Shown: positions 1-11,229 of the stretch, in pieces
Numbering within the stretch: position 1 is the stretch's first letter
How the letters are laid out: each line of letters starts with the position of its first letter
Assembly (NCBI GenBank): GCA_029204225.1
Contig: CM055100.1
Span: 7,090,547 to 7,154,546 of the forward strand
Direction of reading: 5' to 3'
Length of the DNA: 64,000 nucleotides
Source: Diphasiastrum complanatum
Taxonomy: Eukaryota; Streptophyta; Lycopodiopsida; Lycopodiales; Lycopodiaceae
Translations under genes and position numbers: made by a program
Notes under the pieces: generated by a model
The model's database searches: none
Told to the model about the DNA's origin: nothing
The model's input: the letters and a program-made list of their open reading frames with translations, nothing else

Positions 1-474
1 ATTCAATTTGAATAAGTTGGGTACATTGAATCTAGACCCAAAATTAGTAGGATTAGCATTTTGGTGGGAAAGCCAAGTGGCCAAATAGGGTTTGGACCTG
101 TTATAAAAGGATGTAACTCGTGGAGCGAGTGATCTTCTCTCTTCTATATTTCATTTCATGCTTATACATGGTTCTCTTGGGTTCTACTATCCATTGGTGC
201 ACTATCTTGGTGATTGCTTGCAATTCTATGTGTAGAAATAATATTTGCTATTTTTGGATCCACAAGTGTGAAATATAGTTGCTTGCTGGTTTTGTACGGA
301 CAACAACAATACTTAATCATTTCATTCAAGTTTGATCAAGGTCTATTAGTGTTTGCATCTCAAATTATGTGTAGATGCTGATTTTTCTACATTGGTGAGA
401 TTGGTAGTGTATTTCTCTTTCTAACCATAGATCATTCAAGTAGACTGGATCTTATGGATCTGAAATCTTTCACA
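1..474 (+). repeat. 5' LTR of element A (partial)
   Basis: The LTR ends in ATCTTTCACA, the exact inverse of the TGTGAAAGAT that opens the 3' LTR at 4885. A TATAAAAG box at 112-119 is a plausible core promoter for the element. The primer binding site follows directly. Confidence 0.9.
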
Positions 475-487
475 TGATATCAGAGCT
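475..487 (+). other. Primer binding site of element A
   Basis: TGATATCAGAGCT lies directly after the LTR. It differs by one base from TGGTATCAGAGC, the complement of the plant initiator tRNA-Met 3' end used by most copia elements. Confidence 0.85.
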
Positions 488-1073
488 TGTGTTTCAGGTT
501 ATGAAGGAGGAAATCAGATCTATCAATGATTTGGTGAAGATATCAAGTCTAGAGCATGCTAGAGAGGATTCTACACCAAAATCGGATTTTTTGCTTTTGT
601 AGATTGGATCTTTTGTAGATCAAAACACTAAATAGGTCAATATACTTGTTCAATTCCGATTTTTGAATTCACATACTGGATTTGGCCGATTTCTGGATCA
701 ATGGTTCAGCCTAAGTGGTGGTTTATAGATTGCATATCAAATTTTTAGCATTTGCATGTAGATCTGGAATAGTCAATTTCTTGTGATTTTGTCAAAACCC
801 TAATTTTGATTGGATCTCTAGATAGTGAGGTTGTTGGACTTCATTTGAGTGTGTTTCAATAATAGGAAGTGGCAAAAGTCATTAGATTGAGGATAGATCA
901 TAGGTTGATCAAGATTCCATGATTCTATTGTTGATTTGCTTGGATAAGTGCTAGAAGAGAATTTGTGAGATAGTTTCAAATCTTGCTGATTTCTTTTGAA
1001 AGCATTTGTTGTTGTTCAAAGGAGTGCTTTGTGCATTGAAGCAGGTTGAAAGAGAACATCAGGTCATTGCTAC

Positions 1074-1887
1074 ATGGCAACTTCAATTGGAGTCATGTTG
1101 GAAGCCAATGATAGGCTTACCTCAAGTAACTATTCATTGTAGAAAGTGAGGATGGAGTCACTTCTTGAGATGAATGATGTTTTGGATATTGTTGTAGGTT
1201 TGGAGGAGAGACTAGCAACACAACAAGATCAATTGAGGTATGACAAGAGGGCCAAGAAGTCTATACACATGATAAAGATGAATGTTACCAATGAACTTCT
1301 CAAGGAAGTTGGTAAGTGCACATCATCTTTGGAAGCTTGGAATTCATTGAAGAAGCTTTATGAATCCAAGTCTACTTCTAGAGCGTTGACTCTAAGAAGG
1401 CAAATCTTTTCTTGTTAGCAAAAGAATGAAGAAAGTCCAAGTACTTTTGTTTTGAGAATGAAAGCATTGAATGATGAGTTAGCTTGCATAGATGAAAGCA
1501 TTAAGGAAGGAAATCTTATTCAAGTGATTCTTAATGGCTTGTTGGATGCTCATGCTAGCATTGTTCAAAGTATTGCTATTCAAAAGACTTTGCCAAGTTT
1601 GATGGATCTTCAAGAGATCTTGATCAATGAGGAATATAGGCTTCAAGCAAGAGGTGGATCTACATCGACACTTCAAGAGGATGCTATGTTTACAAAGGGC
1701 AAATTCAAGGGCAAAACCAAAAGTAAGTGGTCTAAAGGGAAAGATCAAGTGGATGCTTCTTCAAGTGGATAGATCAAAGCTCAAGTGGTTCTATTGTGAC
1801 AGCAAATGACTCTTTGCAAGTGAGTGCTACAAGAAGAAGAGAGATCAAGGAGATAGGGAAGGTAATCTTACTCTTGATGAGGATGGT
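1074..1887 (+). pseudogene. Decayed gag of element A
   Basis: Gag is the nucleocapsid/capsid protein of the retrotransposon particle. The ATG at 1074 fits element B's Gag start. The frame is stopped at 1140-1142 (a Trp codon in B, here TAG), at 1416-1418 and at 1770-1772, and then shifts frame. The recognisable core includes VRMESLLEMNDV and KMNVTNELLKEVGKC. The CCHC zinc knuckle near 1785-1830 is damaged: the first Cys is Trp, and a stop falls where the His should be. The protein is certainly non-functional. Confidence 0.9.
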
Positions 1888-3534
1888 TTGGATGTGCAAG
1901 ATGCAAATGATGATGCCTTTGTGATGTCTTCATGTATGCTTGCTAATGATGGAGATCTAGATCCTTGGTGGATTGATAGTGGAGCAAGTTCACACATGAC
2001 CTTTCACAAAGAGTACTTCACTTCTTTGTTGGCATATGGAGATGACAAGAGGGTGATCTACACAGCCAATGATGGTGAGTGTGCAATCAAAGGGATTGGC
2101 ACAATTCCTATTTTTCTCTCTACAAATAGGAATGTTCATTTGGAGGATGTCTTGTTTATTCCATCTATTACCAATAATTTGCTTAGTGTGAGTCAAATTC
2201 TAAGTAAGGGGCTCAAAGTGGAGTTTGATGGAGATGCTTGTTTGATCAAAAGGAAGGATGTCTTGATTGGAAAAGATAAAAGACAAGGGAAGTTGTTCAA
2301 ACTTGATGCTTGTATTATTGCTAACCAAGTTGGATGTGTTGCAAGGGAGCAAATTTCTATTAAAGAGGTTTGGCACAAATGGATGGGACACCTCAGCTTC
2401 AAGTCATTGGAGGTAATGGCAAGGAAAAAGGTTGTGATTGGTCTTCCAAGTTCCTTAAGTAATGACAAGCATGTTTGTGGGTCTTGTGCTTTGTCTAAGT
2501 CACATGGACTACCTTATACTAGATCTATTTCTAGATCTACAAAGCCTTTTCAACTTGTACATTCGGATATTCATGGATTTATTACAATTAGCAATAGTGG
2601 AGCTAAGATGTATGTAACATTCATTGACAATTTTAGTAGATTTTGTTGGATCTATCTACTAAAGAGCAAGGATGAAGTGTATGATGTCTTTGTCAAGTTC
2701 AAGAATGCAAGGGAGAACCAATTTTCCACAAAGATCAAGTGCTTGAGAGGTGACAATGGTGGTGAGTACATATCTAACAAGTTCAAGGCCTTTTGTGATG
2801 AGCATGGGATCAAGAGAGAGTATACAACATCAAGGACCCCACAACAAAATGGAGTAGCTGAAAGGAAGAATAGGACTTTATGTGAAAGTGCTAAAGCTAT
2901 GAGGTTAAGTGCTAATTTTGACAAACCATTTCGGGATCAAGCTTTGTTGTGTGCCAATTTCTTGTGCAATAGGTGGCCGAGTGCTATTTTGGATGGAAGG
3001 ACACCTTTTGAGATGCTATTCAAGAGGAGGCCGAGTGTCAAATTTCTAAGAACCTTTGAATGCACATGCTATGTCAACATTACTCTTGATGATAGGACCA
3101 AGGAGGATCCATCTTCAAGAAGAGGTATTTTTGCTGGATATAGTGAGGTGAGTAAAGCCTACAAGGTTTACATTCCTTCTACTAACAAAGTGATTGTTGG
3201 TAGAGATGTCATTTTTTATGAGGGGTACATTCCAAAGGTGTCTTCAAGCATGATTGATGGTAGAGTGGATGGATCTAACATTCTTGATGTTGATGAGAAG
3301 GATCTTACTTTGGATGGTGGTGATGATGGACCTTCATCAAGTCAAAAGCCAAGGAGAACATCAAGAGAAAGACAAGTACCTTCAAGGCACACATATGATC
3401 AAAAGAGTAAGCAAGTAGTTTCTGGAAATTGTGTTGCTTTCCTAACCTCTTTGGATGAGCCTACAAGTGTAGATCAAACAAGGAAAGAAGAGGAGTGGAT
3501 CAAGCAATGGATCTCGAGTATCAAGCTCTTATAA
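1888..3534 (+). pseudogene. Protease-integrase part of element A pol
   Basis: An open stretch of 548 codons carries the aspartic protease motif WWIDSGASSHMT (about residues 27-38). It is followed by the pre-integrase His-His-Cys-Cys zinc region (WHKWMGHLSF ... CGSCALSKSH) and the DDE integrase core (HSDIH, RGDNGGEY, PQQNGVAERKN). These are standard copia functions: polyprotein cleavage and insertion of the cDNA. The frame breaks at 3534, where a few bases are missing relative to element B. The His-His-Cys-Cys and D-D-E residues appear intact, but no complete polyprotein can be made. Confidence 0.92.
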
Positions 3535-4887
3535 AGAATGGAACATGGAGATTGGTGGAATTGCCTAAGGACAAGAAAGCTATTGGATGCAAATAGATCT
3601 TCAAGGTGAAGACAAACCAAGATGGATTTATCAACAAGTACAAGGCAAGGTTAGTGGCAAAAGGATATGCTCAACAACAAGGAATTGATTAATGAGACCT
3701 TTACACCCGTGGCAAAGATGGTAAGCATTCGAGTCATCATTTCACTAGCTATACTTTATGGATGGGATCTATGGCAAATGGACATTTCAAATGCATTCTT
3801 GAATGGTGATCTTGAGGAGGAAGTATACATGGAGCAACCCGAGAGCTACATTTCATCAACAAAGCCAAATCATGTGTGTCTTCTACAAAAGAGTTTGTAT
3901 GGCCTTAAGCAAGCACCAAGAAGTTGGTATGCTAAGCTTAACACTTTTTTACTCTCTCAAGGCTTTGTTATGAGTGAGTATGATCATTAACTTTATTATA
4001 AGTTTGCTGGAAATGATGTTACCATCTTGCTAATCTATGTGGATTATGTCATCTTGAGTGGTGGAGACAATCAAGATGTGGAGGATATCAAGAATGCTCT
4101 TAAGAAGGAGTTTGAGGTGCATGATCTTGATAATTTGCATTACATTTTAGGAATAGAAGTCATTAGATCTTCTCATTCTACTTTCATTTGTCAAGAGAAG
4201 TATGCTAATTCTATTCTAGAAAGATTTCATATGGTAGATACAAAAGCTATTGATACACCTATGGAGTCTCATGTAAAGCTAACTATAAGAGGTAATGAAA
4301 GATCTTTCGAGGACATTACTCTCTATAGGAAGCTAGTTGGTTCACTGTTGGCTGATTCTGACGAATCCCCAATCACTCATATATCTAACCATTACTAGAC
4401 CTGATCTAAGCTATTGTGTTGGAAGATTGAGTCAATTCATGCAAGATCCTAGTGAGGAGCATTGGAAGCTAGAAAAGCGAGTTTTGAGGTACATCATTGG
4501 AACTTGAGATTTTGGCATATTGTATGAGGGACCATCACCTAATCTTTTTGGATTTTCAGATTCGGACTATGCTGGAGATGTAATGGATAGGAAATCCATT
4601 AGTGCTTATTGTATTTTCATAGGTGATGGAGCTATATCATGGATGTCAAAGAAGCAAGCCACTATCTCATTGTCATCTAGTGAGGCCGAGTACAAATATT
4701 GAGATACAATATCATTTTGTGAGGGAACGAGTCATTGCAAAGGAGGTGGAGCTTCAACACGTGTCTTCAAGAGAATGTGTAGCTGATATCTTCACCAAAG
4801 CATTGGGAAAAGACTTGTTCATGAAGAATAGGACTTCACTTGGAGTATTATCAAAGTCTATGCTAAAACTTGTTGAAGAGGGAGTGT
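3535..4887 (+). pseudogene. Reverse transcriptase-RNase H part of element A, broken
   Basis: RT and RNase H fragments lie in several frames. Lesions include Trp to TAG near 3595, a frameshift near 3690, TAA after MSEYDH at 3990 and a frameshift near 4350. The catalytic YVDD is changed to YVDY near 4036. RNase H keeps GFSDSDYAGD and SSSEAEYK, but about 130 bp after the latter are deleted relative to B. The C-terminus ends in VEEGV and its TGA stop (4885-4887) overlaps the LTR start, as in B. Confidence 0.92.
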
Positions 4888-5143
4888 GAAAGATTCAACT
4901 AGTTTCATCACATTTTGCAATATTTCCATATTTGGCATATTGAGGTCAAAACTTGTTTTAGACTTAGAGGTTGACTTTTCAAAGTTCATTAGTCTAAATT
5001 TGATTTGAATAAATACTTTTTGAAAGTGTGGGAAAGTTAGAATGCGAGTTTGAGTAGATTCAATTTGAATAAGTTGGGTACATTGAATCTAGACCCAAAA
5101 TTAGTAGGGTTAGCATTTTGGTGGGAAAGCCAAGTGGCCAAAT
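4885..5143 (+). repeat. 3' LTR of element A (truncated)
   Basis: It starts TGTGAAAGATT after the purine-rich GAAGAGGGAG (4875-4884). Its bases 5058-5143 match window positions 1-86. Homology stops at 5143 and the sequence continues into unrelated DNA, so more than half of this LTR is missing. Confidence 0.9.
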
Positions 5144-5953
5144 CCAAGTGCCTACTAGTCTGATCCATACTACATCAATTGTACAACAGTCTTCACATGT
5201 GTGAAATTAATGATTATGCTATACAAGTTTAGATACATTCCACGCAATAGAATCACCAATATCAAGTGAGAAAAGATAGAATAAGACAATAGAATAGGAG
5301 GAGGTTTTCCTAATATAGAGAGAACTTAATTGACTAATTTCTCCATGCTGGTATAGCTATATATAGTAGCAAATTATATGTCATTTGGCCACTTGCCAAT
5401 TATTGGCTTAATTTCCAATCACTTACCAAAATCCTAGTTAATCAAGTGACTAGTTTTGACAATGTACCTAATCACCAAAAGCCATTTGGTCCAAATACGA
5501 CCTTGACCCATCAAATAATTTCCAAAAATACTAACCTTACTATTTCTAGGGCTTATTGACATAAATAAATGTTTATGAGTTTACTTATAACTTTGGCCTC
5601 CAAATTGTCAAACAGAAACAGCTTAACTAGTTGACAACTTCCACACTGTCTTCACTTTTTCTTGGAGATGGTGGAGATTGTTACATTGAAAAAAGTGTTT
5701 AATCACCTATGTAAGCATAAAGTCTACATCATAGCACTTTGTTTCAAAATAACATCTATTGTTGTTTTGGCAAAGAATCATGGCACTTTATGCAAGAATC
5801 ATGAGAATGTGATAAAGCTAAAAAAGTAACAACTTTTCAAATGTGGCATAAATGTCAACATTTAGATGAAGACAATTTCCAAATCTTATAGTACACTATA
5901 GGACAATTCTTTGTTCTTTTAAGACACCAAAAGGTACGCCTTCATATAAGGGT
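5144..5953. other. Spacer with LTR-like sequence, no gene
   Basis: There is no open frame of note. The block 5144-5500 has the layout of an antisense LTR: a CACATGTGTGAA palindrome near 5194-5205, then a 'catttggccact' segment. It resembles the block at 31300-31560 in the same order. It is probably an old solo LTR fragment, which I infer from layout rather than close identity. Confidence 0.4.
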
Positions 5954-6584
5954 TGTGGAAAAAGTGGATCTTGAATGGATCTAAGATCCCAAATGTTCTG
6001 GCTAAGATCTTTGCACAACAAGCTACAAAAGCTAGAACTAATGCTACCTTTGATACACATGAACTTGACAAAGCATTCAAGAGACAAAAGAAACTAATGA
6101 AAGGTACTGATGGCAGCCAAAAATAGCAACAAACAGGCCATGGAACAGCAGCCTACCACTTTTGGAAACCTCTTAAGATCATACACAAAAGCTTGAAGAC
6201 AATACACCAACCAATGTTCACAATGGAGGAAGAAACTGTGGCAATGATCTATCGATCTCTCTCAACAATACAATAAGTTTCTCCAACCTATTCTCCACAA
6301 ATATAGGTGAGAGAGATGACTCTCTCTCCTCTCTCTAGAACTTAGGACCCAATTTTACGGCACCAGTAGCCTAAAATAGCCAATTTTGGTCTATATGTCC
6401 AAATAACATGATTTTGGGGTCATTTCGAAGGTCCTGAAGTTTGAGACTTCTTCAATATGAAATATATACTAAAATAAAAGTATCTAGGCCTCTTTTACAC
6501 ATGTGAAAGGTTAGATCCAAAACTATGTACAAAAATTGCCAATTTAGGCCTCAAACTAGCTATGAAATATTGACAATTTTCACA
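5954..6584 (-). repeat. LTR of a B-like copia family, minus orientation
   Basis: On the minus strand it runs from TGTGAAAATTGTCAA to the inverse of TGTGGAAAAAGTGG, 631 bp. It is clearly related to the plus-strand LTRs at 56553-57064 and 62398-62972 (shared 'ccaaattttggt', 'gagagagtcatctctctc' and 'catcagtacc' blocks), and its first bases equal the start of element B's LTR. The purine tract AAGTTGAAGAGGGA precedes it at 6585-6598. Confidence 0.85.
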
Positions 6585-6597
6585 ATCCCTCTTCAAC

Positions 6598-7614
6598 TTA
6601 ACTTGCTAGTTTTATAATACTACTTTGCTCCAACCTAATAATGATCTCCATCATGATAATAGATCTCTTCTCAAGTGTTCTAATATGTACAATATGAAGT
6701 ACAACATGATTGATATAGATAATAGTGTCCATATAGGATGCTTCACTATTTCTAATATCAATTTTACATAGAATGGTGAACAAGATACATGTAAAAGAAC
6801 ATGGAATCATAATGAAAGGATTCCTCCATGTATCCACCTTTAAATTCTCTGTAAAACAGCGGCAAACAAGTTGTAAGTGAAAGTAACCAACGAGTGTTTG
6901 CATGCCTCTTCCACATTCCACTATGCCCATAGTGAATGCACCAAGTATCTCCATGAATGAACCTCCATCACCACCTTGACTTTGTAGATCTCCAATCCAT
7001 GAAAGCCCTTGAGTGAATGAATGCCAAAATAATGTGTTCTCTGCTCCGTTTGAATGAACAAAACCTGAACTTGAAATACTTGAAGTATCTCCACAAGATT
7101 TGCATACAACCCTTGATCCTACATTGTCAACAATTTGCCAATTTGCCAATACGAGGATGCTAGATCTTGAACTTTGCTCAGAAGTAAACGTAGTGACCAC
7201 TTCAATATCTTTCAAGATCTGAATAATGCATGTACTTGATCATAAAAACCAGCAATGATAACTATTCCATCTCCAAGATCCAAAGGATGAAAAACTATGG
7301 AACTAGTTTCATTGAATTTTGACAATTCCAACACATTGACATGACAATGTTCATACATGAGATTAAAAAAGTAAGGTAGAGTAAAAGGTGATGCAAAGTT
7401 TTGCGGTTGTGAAACAGTCACGAAAGCGAAGCAACCGCGATTGTCTTGCAATTTGGATGGAGTTCAGATGTGGTTGCTGGACACTGCCAGCTGAATCACT
7501 CCTACAGTCCTCCAGAATGTAGTCAGGCACTGCTAATCTACGTTTATAACTTAATGCAGCATTCAACAAATTCAACCAATGTGCGGAATTGAAATGAATG
7601 GGAGAATCAGACAC
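6598..7614 (-). CDS. Unrecognised ORFs next to the LTR
   Basis: Three overlapping minus-strand frames (7614-7363, 7451-7212, 7215-6598; the longest has 205 codons) cover this stretch. None carries a retroviral motif. Two phrases, 'PLDLGDGIV' in the 7451-7212 frame and a Gly-rich 'GGDGGSFMEI' in the 205-codon frame, echo 'PLDLEDGLV' and 'LGGSSMEL' in the frame at 10087-9500. This suggests a diverged duplication of the same module inside the element. A CxxC pair (VVCKSCGDT) is visible. The open frames may be remnants of one longer protein; function unknown. Confidence 0.35.
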
Positions 7615-8280
7615 ATGAATAAGTCATACATCATAAATTGACATGTGCATAATGGCTACAAGATCATCTAATGATTTTCTCTGATTCCTCAAGTACTGCA
7701 TGCAGATCCACGCAGTGCGTTGGCGTGAGATAAATATAGTTCTCTCATGAGTGGATGTCTTGCTTACTAGCGGACTTGTGGATCTCTATGGATCCTGATC
7801 ACAGAACCTATCTCGCATGCAGGTGGACTTCTTGTTTGTATTTGGTTGCTTACTAGCATCAGACTACTTCATACTCTATTGTCACTTGTGTCAAGTATCA
7901 TCCAGTAAGTATATAGTCGCTCTGTGTAACCTTTAAGATTAGAGTAATTAAGCATCTACAACTAATCAGGAGATTATAAGAGTGGCAGATTAGCCACGAC
8001 CTACAGTGTATCTGCTGACATCATGCCATTAGGTCAGATATCTGTACTTCTGGGTACTTGCATGATCTTTGCTGATACTCTTTGGAACGTGAGGATAGAA
8101 AAGGTTTCGCGACGTTTTTCGTGTCGTGCCGTTGGTTTCATTTCCATCGTCTGACTTTTTTATTTTCGTCGCCTGACTTTCTTGTTCGCAAATCTTTCGT
8201 GTTTGTGTCTTTTCGTCAGGTGTTCGCAAAACTTTCATGCTTCGTGTCTCTTGACTTTCATGTTCGCGAACATCTTCGTC
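7615..8280. other. Non-coding part of the element with TTCGC-type repeats
   Basis: No convincing gene is seen. Between 8090 and 8285 short, degenerate units such as 'tgttcgc(g/a)aa' and 'ttcgtc(a/t)g' recur several times. A minus-strand frame (8418-8029) crosses them, giving a Ser/Glu/Lys-rich tail, and could be the frameshifted end of the 386-codon ORF. Confidence 0.4.
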
Positions 8281-9439
8281 AGACAAAGGGCTGAAAGCTA
8301 GCAAAGCTTTGTAAATAGAAACATTTTGTTTCTTCAAAATGACACTTTCGTGCTGCTCCAAGAACCTTACTTGAACCTTCAAGAACCTGTAAAAACAGAT
8401 CCAAAATGGTTTGCCCATGTGGCTCCCCTTTGATGCTTTTGACTAGCTTCCAATTGCTACTTGCCTCTTCGTGTTGATGAAGCAATTCTAGATCAACATC
8501 TTGATCTTCCAACAAAACATTAAGGACTTTGCATTTATAAACATCTTCAGATATGAACCTCTGAAGATACTCCCTCTTAAACACATGAATAACATCCCAC
8601 AAGATCTTATAATTGCTTGATTTCAACCTTTCACTATAGTTAGTGAAAACAATGTCACCATCATAAACCAAAAGATAGATTTCTACAATTCTATCCAACA
8701 TGTAGAGTAGATGAGTATCAAACCTAATCAAACCAGCCCATTTGAGTTCAAACCAAACCTCAATGAGCTCACCAATTAGATCTTCCTTTCCTGGAAGAAA
8801 TTGCCACTTGAGTTGCTCCATGTAGTCTTCTTCATCCAACCTTTTGCCATCTTGATCATGCATGAACACTCCACCACAATCATAGCATCCTTTGAGTTGA
8901 TGAAGAGATGTAAGATCCATGCTTTGGATCTTCCCAAGAGTCACTCTTCCTTTGCTCTTTCCTTCTAAAGACTCCCTCTTAATGATCACACCACAAAAGT
9001 TAGCAACCTCCCAGTTGATAGTTGCATCATAAGAAATGGAAGAATCTCGAACATTAGAAGCCATGAAAATAATACATGGTACCTTCAACATAAGAATGAT
9101 TGAAGTATTTTTTCTTGTCAAACTTGGACTTCTAATCAATGATATAGGTAATGATAATGAAACCTCATTATCATTCACAAAAGCATCATTCAAAGTACAT
9201 GCTACTTTGAACACTTCACATTCATCTCTCCCTTTTGACTTGAGATCTTCCTCACCAATTCTCATGATAGAACCTTTTGATCTACCTTTTTTATAAATAC
9301 ATGTGAAACCACTTGTTGCACAAATGACTTTCTTGGACTCATCACATAAAGATGCAAAAGAAAATTTTTCTTCAAACATGCTCAAAGCACCATATTTTTC
9401 CAAATGAGTAAATAAGTCATTAGCAACAACCATTTTCAA
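8279..9439 (-). CDS. Unrecognised 386-codon ORF inside gag-protease element
   Basis: It is the longest open frame in the region where integrase and RT would be expected. I do not recognise the family. It has no DDE, YVDD, RNase H, membrane or signal features. It is rich in charged residues, with a CYDCGG motif (two Cys spaced CxxC) near residue 186-191 and a Trp-rich middle (WFELKWAGL). Another frame (8418-8029) overlaps its end and reads KPFWICFYRFLKVQVRFLEQ, so the true C-terminus may be shifted. The same strand upstream carries the element's protease. It may be a captured host gene or an old element-specific protein; length and openness suggest recent decay at most. Confidence 0.5.
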   Translation of the reverse strand: MKMVVANDLFTHLEKYGALSMFEEKFSFASLCDESKKVICATSGFTCIYKKGRSKGSIMRIGEEDLKSKGRDECEVFKVACTLNDAFVNDNEVSLSLPISLIRSPSLTRKNTSIILMLKVPCIIFMASNVRDSSISYDATINWEVANFCGVIIKRESLEGKSKGRVTLGKIQSMDLTSLHQLKGCYDCGGVFMHDQDGKRLDEEDYMEQLKWQFLPGKEDLIGELIEVWFELKWAGLIRFDTHLLYMLDRIVEIYLLVYDGDIVFTNYSERLKSSNYKILWDVIHVFKREYLQRFISEDVYKCKVLNVLLEDQDVDLELLHQHEEASSNWKLVKSIKGEPHGQTILDLFLQVLEGSSKVLGAARKCHFEETKCFYLQSFASFQPFV

Positions 9440-9499
9440 AGAAAAGTTTTCATCATCTCCATTAATGAAGTTAGCTCTCTTCTTACCTTTTCTATTTTT

Positions 9500-10524
9500 T
9501 TACTTGCCATGTAGTTCCATTGAAGAGCCACCAAGACTTGGAAATCTATGAGTAGAAGAGTTCAAACATGATACTAATTTAGCACCACATGACTCCATTT
9601 GACTAGTAGGTAGCACTAGTCCATCTTCAAGATCCAATGGATCCAAAACATTGATCATAGATTCACCAAAAGTTGCCAAGTTAGCACAACAATAACTATC
9701 TCCAAGAAGCTCATTGGATCTCAACCTAGATCTAGCACAAGGAAGCTCTTTAGACTTTGCATAAGATCTACCAATATTATTGATGCTAGGAATTGACTTT
9801 TGAAAGTTGAGAGAACCACCAACATCCATTTCATTCCTCTTGTTAGACATAACAAATGCATCAAGCTTGTAAAGTCTACCTTGTCTATTGCCCCTAGCAA
9901 TCAAGACATCTCCCTTAGTAATGAAGCAAACATCCCCAACAAACTTTGTCTTGTACCCTTTCTTTAACATTTGACCAACACTTAGCAAATTCCTTGAAAG
10001 TAAAAAAATGTAAAGAACACCATCAAGCCTTGCATTCCTATTAGTAGAAAGACAAATAAGAATTGAGCAATACCTTTGATCATACACTCACCACCATTTG
10101 GCATGTGAACTACTTTCTTGGTTTGAACATAAGAGATCAAAGAAGTAAAGAACTCCTTGTGACTAGTCATGTGTGAACTAGATCCACTATCTATCCACCA
10201 TGAATCCTTGTCACTTCCACTTGACATTAGACTTGAACAACACATCATGAGAGAATCACAAGAATCTAGATCCTCATTAGAAGTAGAAAAGTTGTTTTGC
10301 TTGCTACCTTCATTACTTTGCTTCTTATGACATTCATTTGCAAAATGACATTTTATCCCACAATAAAAGCACTTGAGCTTTGACTTGCCTTTCTTTCTAA
10401 AAGAAGTAAAAGAGCAGGAGAAAGAGTGATCATCATGATCCGAGTTACCACCTTTGGACCATTTCTCTTTGCCTTTACCTTTGCCTTTGACTTTGCCTTT
10501 TGTGAAGAAAGCCTCTTCACCTCC
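9500..10524 (-). pseudogene. gag C-terminus and protease, minus strand
   Basis: The upper frame has the lysine-rich GKGKGKEKWSKGGN, the zinc knuckle CFYCGIKCHFANEC (all CCHC ligands present) and the protease motif WWIDSGSSSHMT. A frameshift near 10065 then moves to the frame 10087-9500 (NLLSVGQMLKKGYKTKFVGD ... LYKLDAF), the protease-to-integrase linker of copia. After that homology to copia stops, around 9850, and unknown sequence follows. The upstream part of gag is missing at 10524. Confidence 0.85.
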
Positions 10525-10588
10525 TGTTAGCCGATATTTCTGCACAGAAATTGGGCTAATATTGAAGTTTAAGTTCGCAATAATTGAA
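10525..10588 (+). repeat. Left inverted repeat arm
   Basis: TGTTAGCCGATATTTC at its outer edge and TTCGCAATAATTGAA at its inner edge both recur inverted at 12981-13044. Confidence 0.8.
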
Positions 10589-11229
10589 TACAACAACAAA
10601 TAGGTAAATCACTCATATATACCCACAAGCTAGCTATAACCTCAACCCAATTTTCGTACTCGTGATAGTGCCAAATGCTTCAATATTGATATCAAAAACT
10701 AATTATTCGGTTAAGGGAATGCGAATGTATGATTCAATCACCTCAGAAATGATGGACTCAAACATAATACACACCCAACAATGACGGTTTTATCGTTTTA
10801 AGAAAGTACGATCAATTCTTAAAACTCAAAATCAACGAAAATACTTCATAAATTCTTCTTCAAACCAAAACTGTTTATGACTACATACCACACTCTATTC
10901 CAACTAAAAGAAGACAGCGTACGGAAAAATGACATCATGAAGAATAATTGTTTGTGAAAAGTGTGAGTCTTACCTCAATGTGCCATTAGGTAGCCATTGT
11001 ATGGAAACTCTAGTCATGAACCTTGTAGCAAAAATCAGATCCAGGCATGTTGATGCAATTTTCTCCACTTTACGCATGTCCGATCGAATTGGTGTAAAAA
11101 AAGAAAATGAAAAAAATTAAAGTCTCTAGGATATGAACGGTGCGATTGAAATGTTGACGGTTCAGTTAAAAGAAAACTGAACCGAAAGTCTATAAAAAAA
11201 ACAAGCCAAAAAGATACAATGGCTAAAAA

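Larger units (their letters stand above)
1..5143 (+). mobile_element. Degenerate Ty1/copia retrotransposon (element A), left LTR cut by window edge
   Basis: The element has 5' LTR, primer site, leader, gag, protease, integrase, reverse transcriptase, RNase H, polypurine tract and the start of a 3' LTR, in the order protease-integrase-RT-RNase H typical of Ty1/copia. Bases 1-86 match 5058-5143, so the window opens about 173 bp into the left LTR; full LTR length is inferred as about 647 bp. The reading frame is broken by several stops and frameshifts and by a deletion of roughly 130 bp in RNase H, so it cannot be autonomous. It is a diverged relative of element B at 33434-39864. The right LTR ends abruptly at 5143, so no target duplication can be checked. 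Confidence 0.95.
5954..10524 (-). mobile_element. LTR element with gag and protease but unrecognised ORFs in place of integrase/RT
   Basis: Read on the minus strand: end of gag with zinc knuckle, protease, then about 3.2 kb with no integrase, RT or RNase H motif, then a purine tract and an LTR (6584-5954). The protease part is related to element B. The downstream region holds a 386-codon ORF (9439-8279) and smaller ones (7614-6598) that I do not recognise. The 5' part, including its LTR, is lost at 10524, where a segment with inverted repeats begins. It may be a non-autonomous gag-protease element with acquired sequence, or a composite of two insertions. I favour the first because the unknown region runs up to a purine tract and LTR of a B-like family. 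Confidence 0.65.

Noticed and set aside
475-487. tRNA genes suggested by TGGTATCAGAGC-like strings
   Set aside because: Only the 12-15 bases complementary to a tRNA 3' end are present, next to LTRs; these are primer sites.
6598-7215. An envelope-like gene between pol and the 3' LTR
   Set aside because: No signal peptide or credible transmembrane arrangement, and pol itself is missing; left as unknown.
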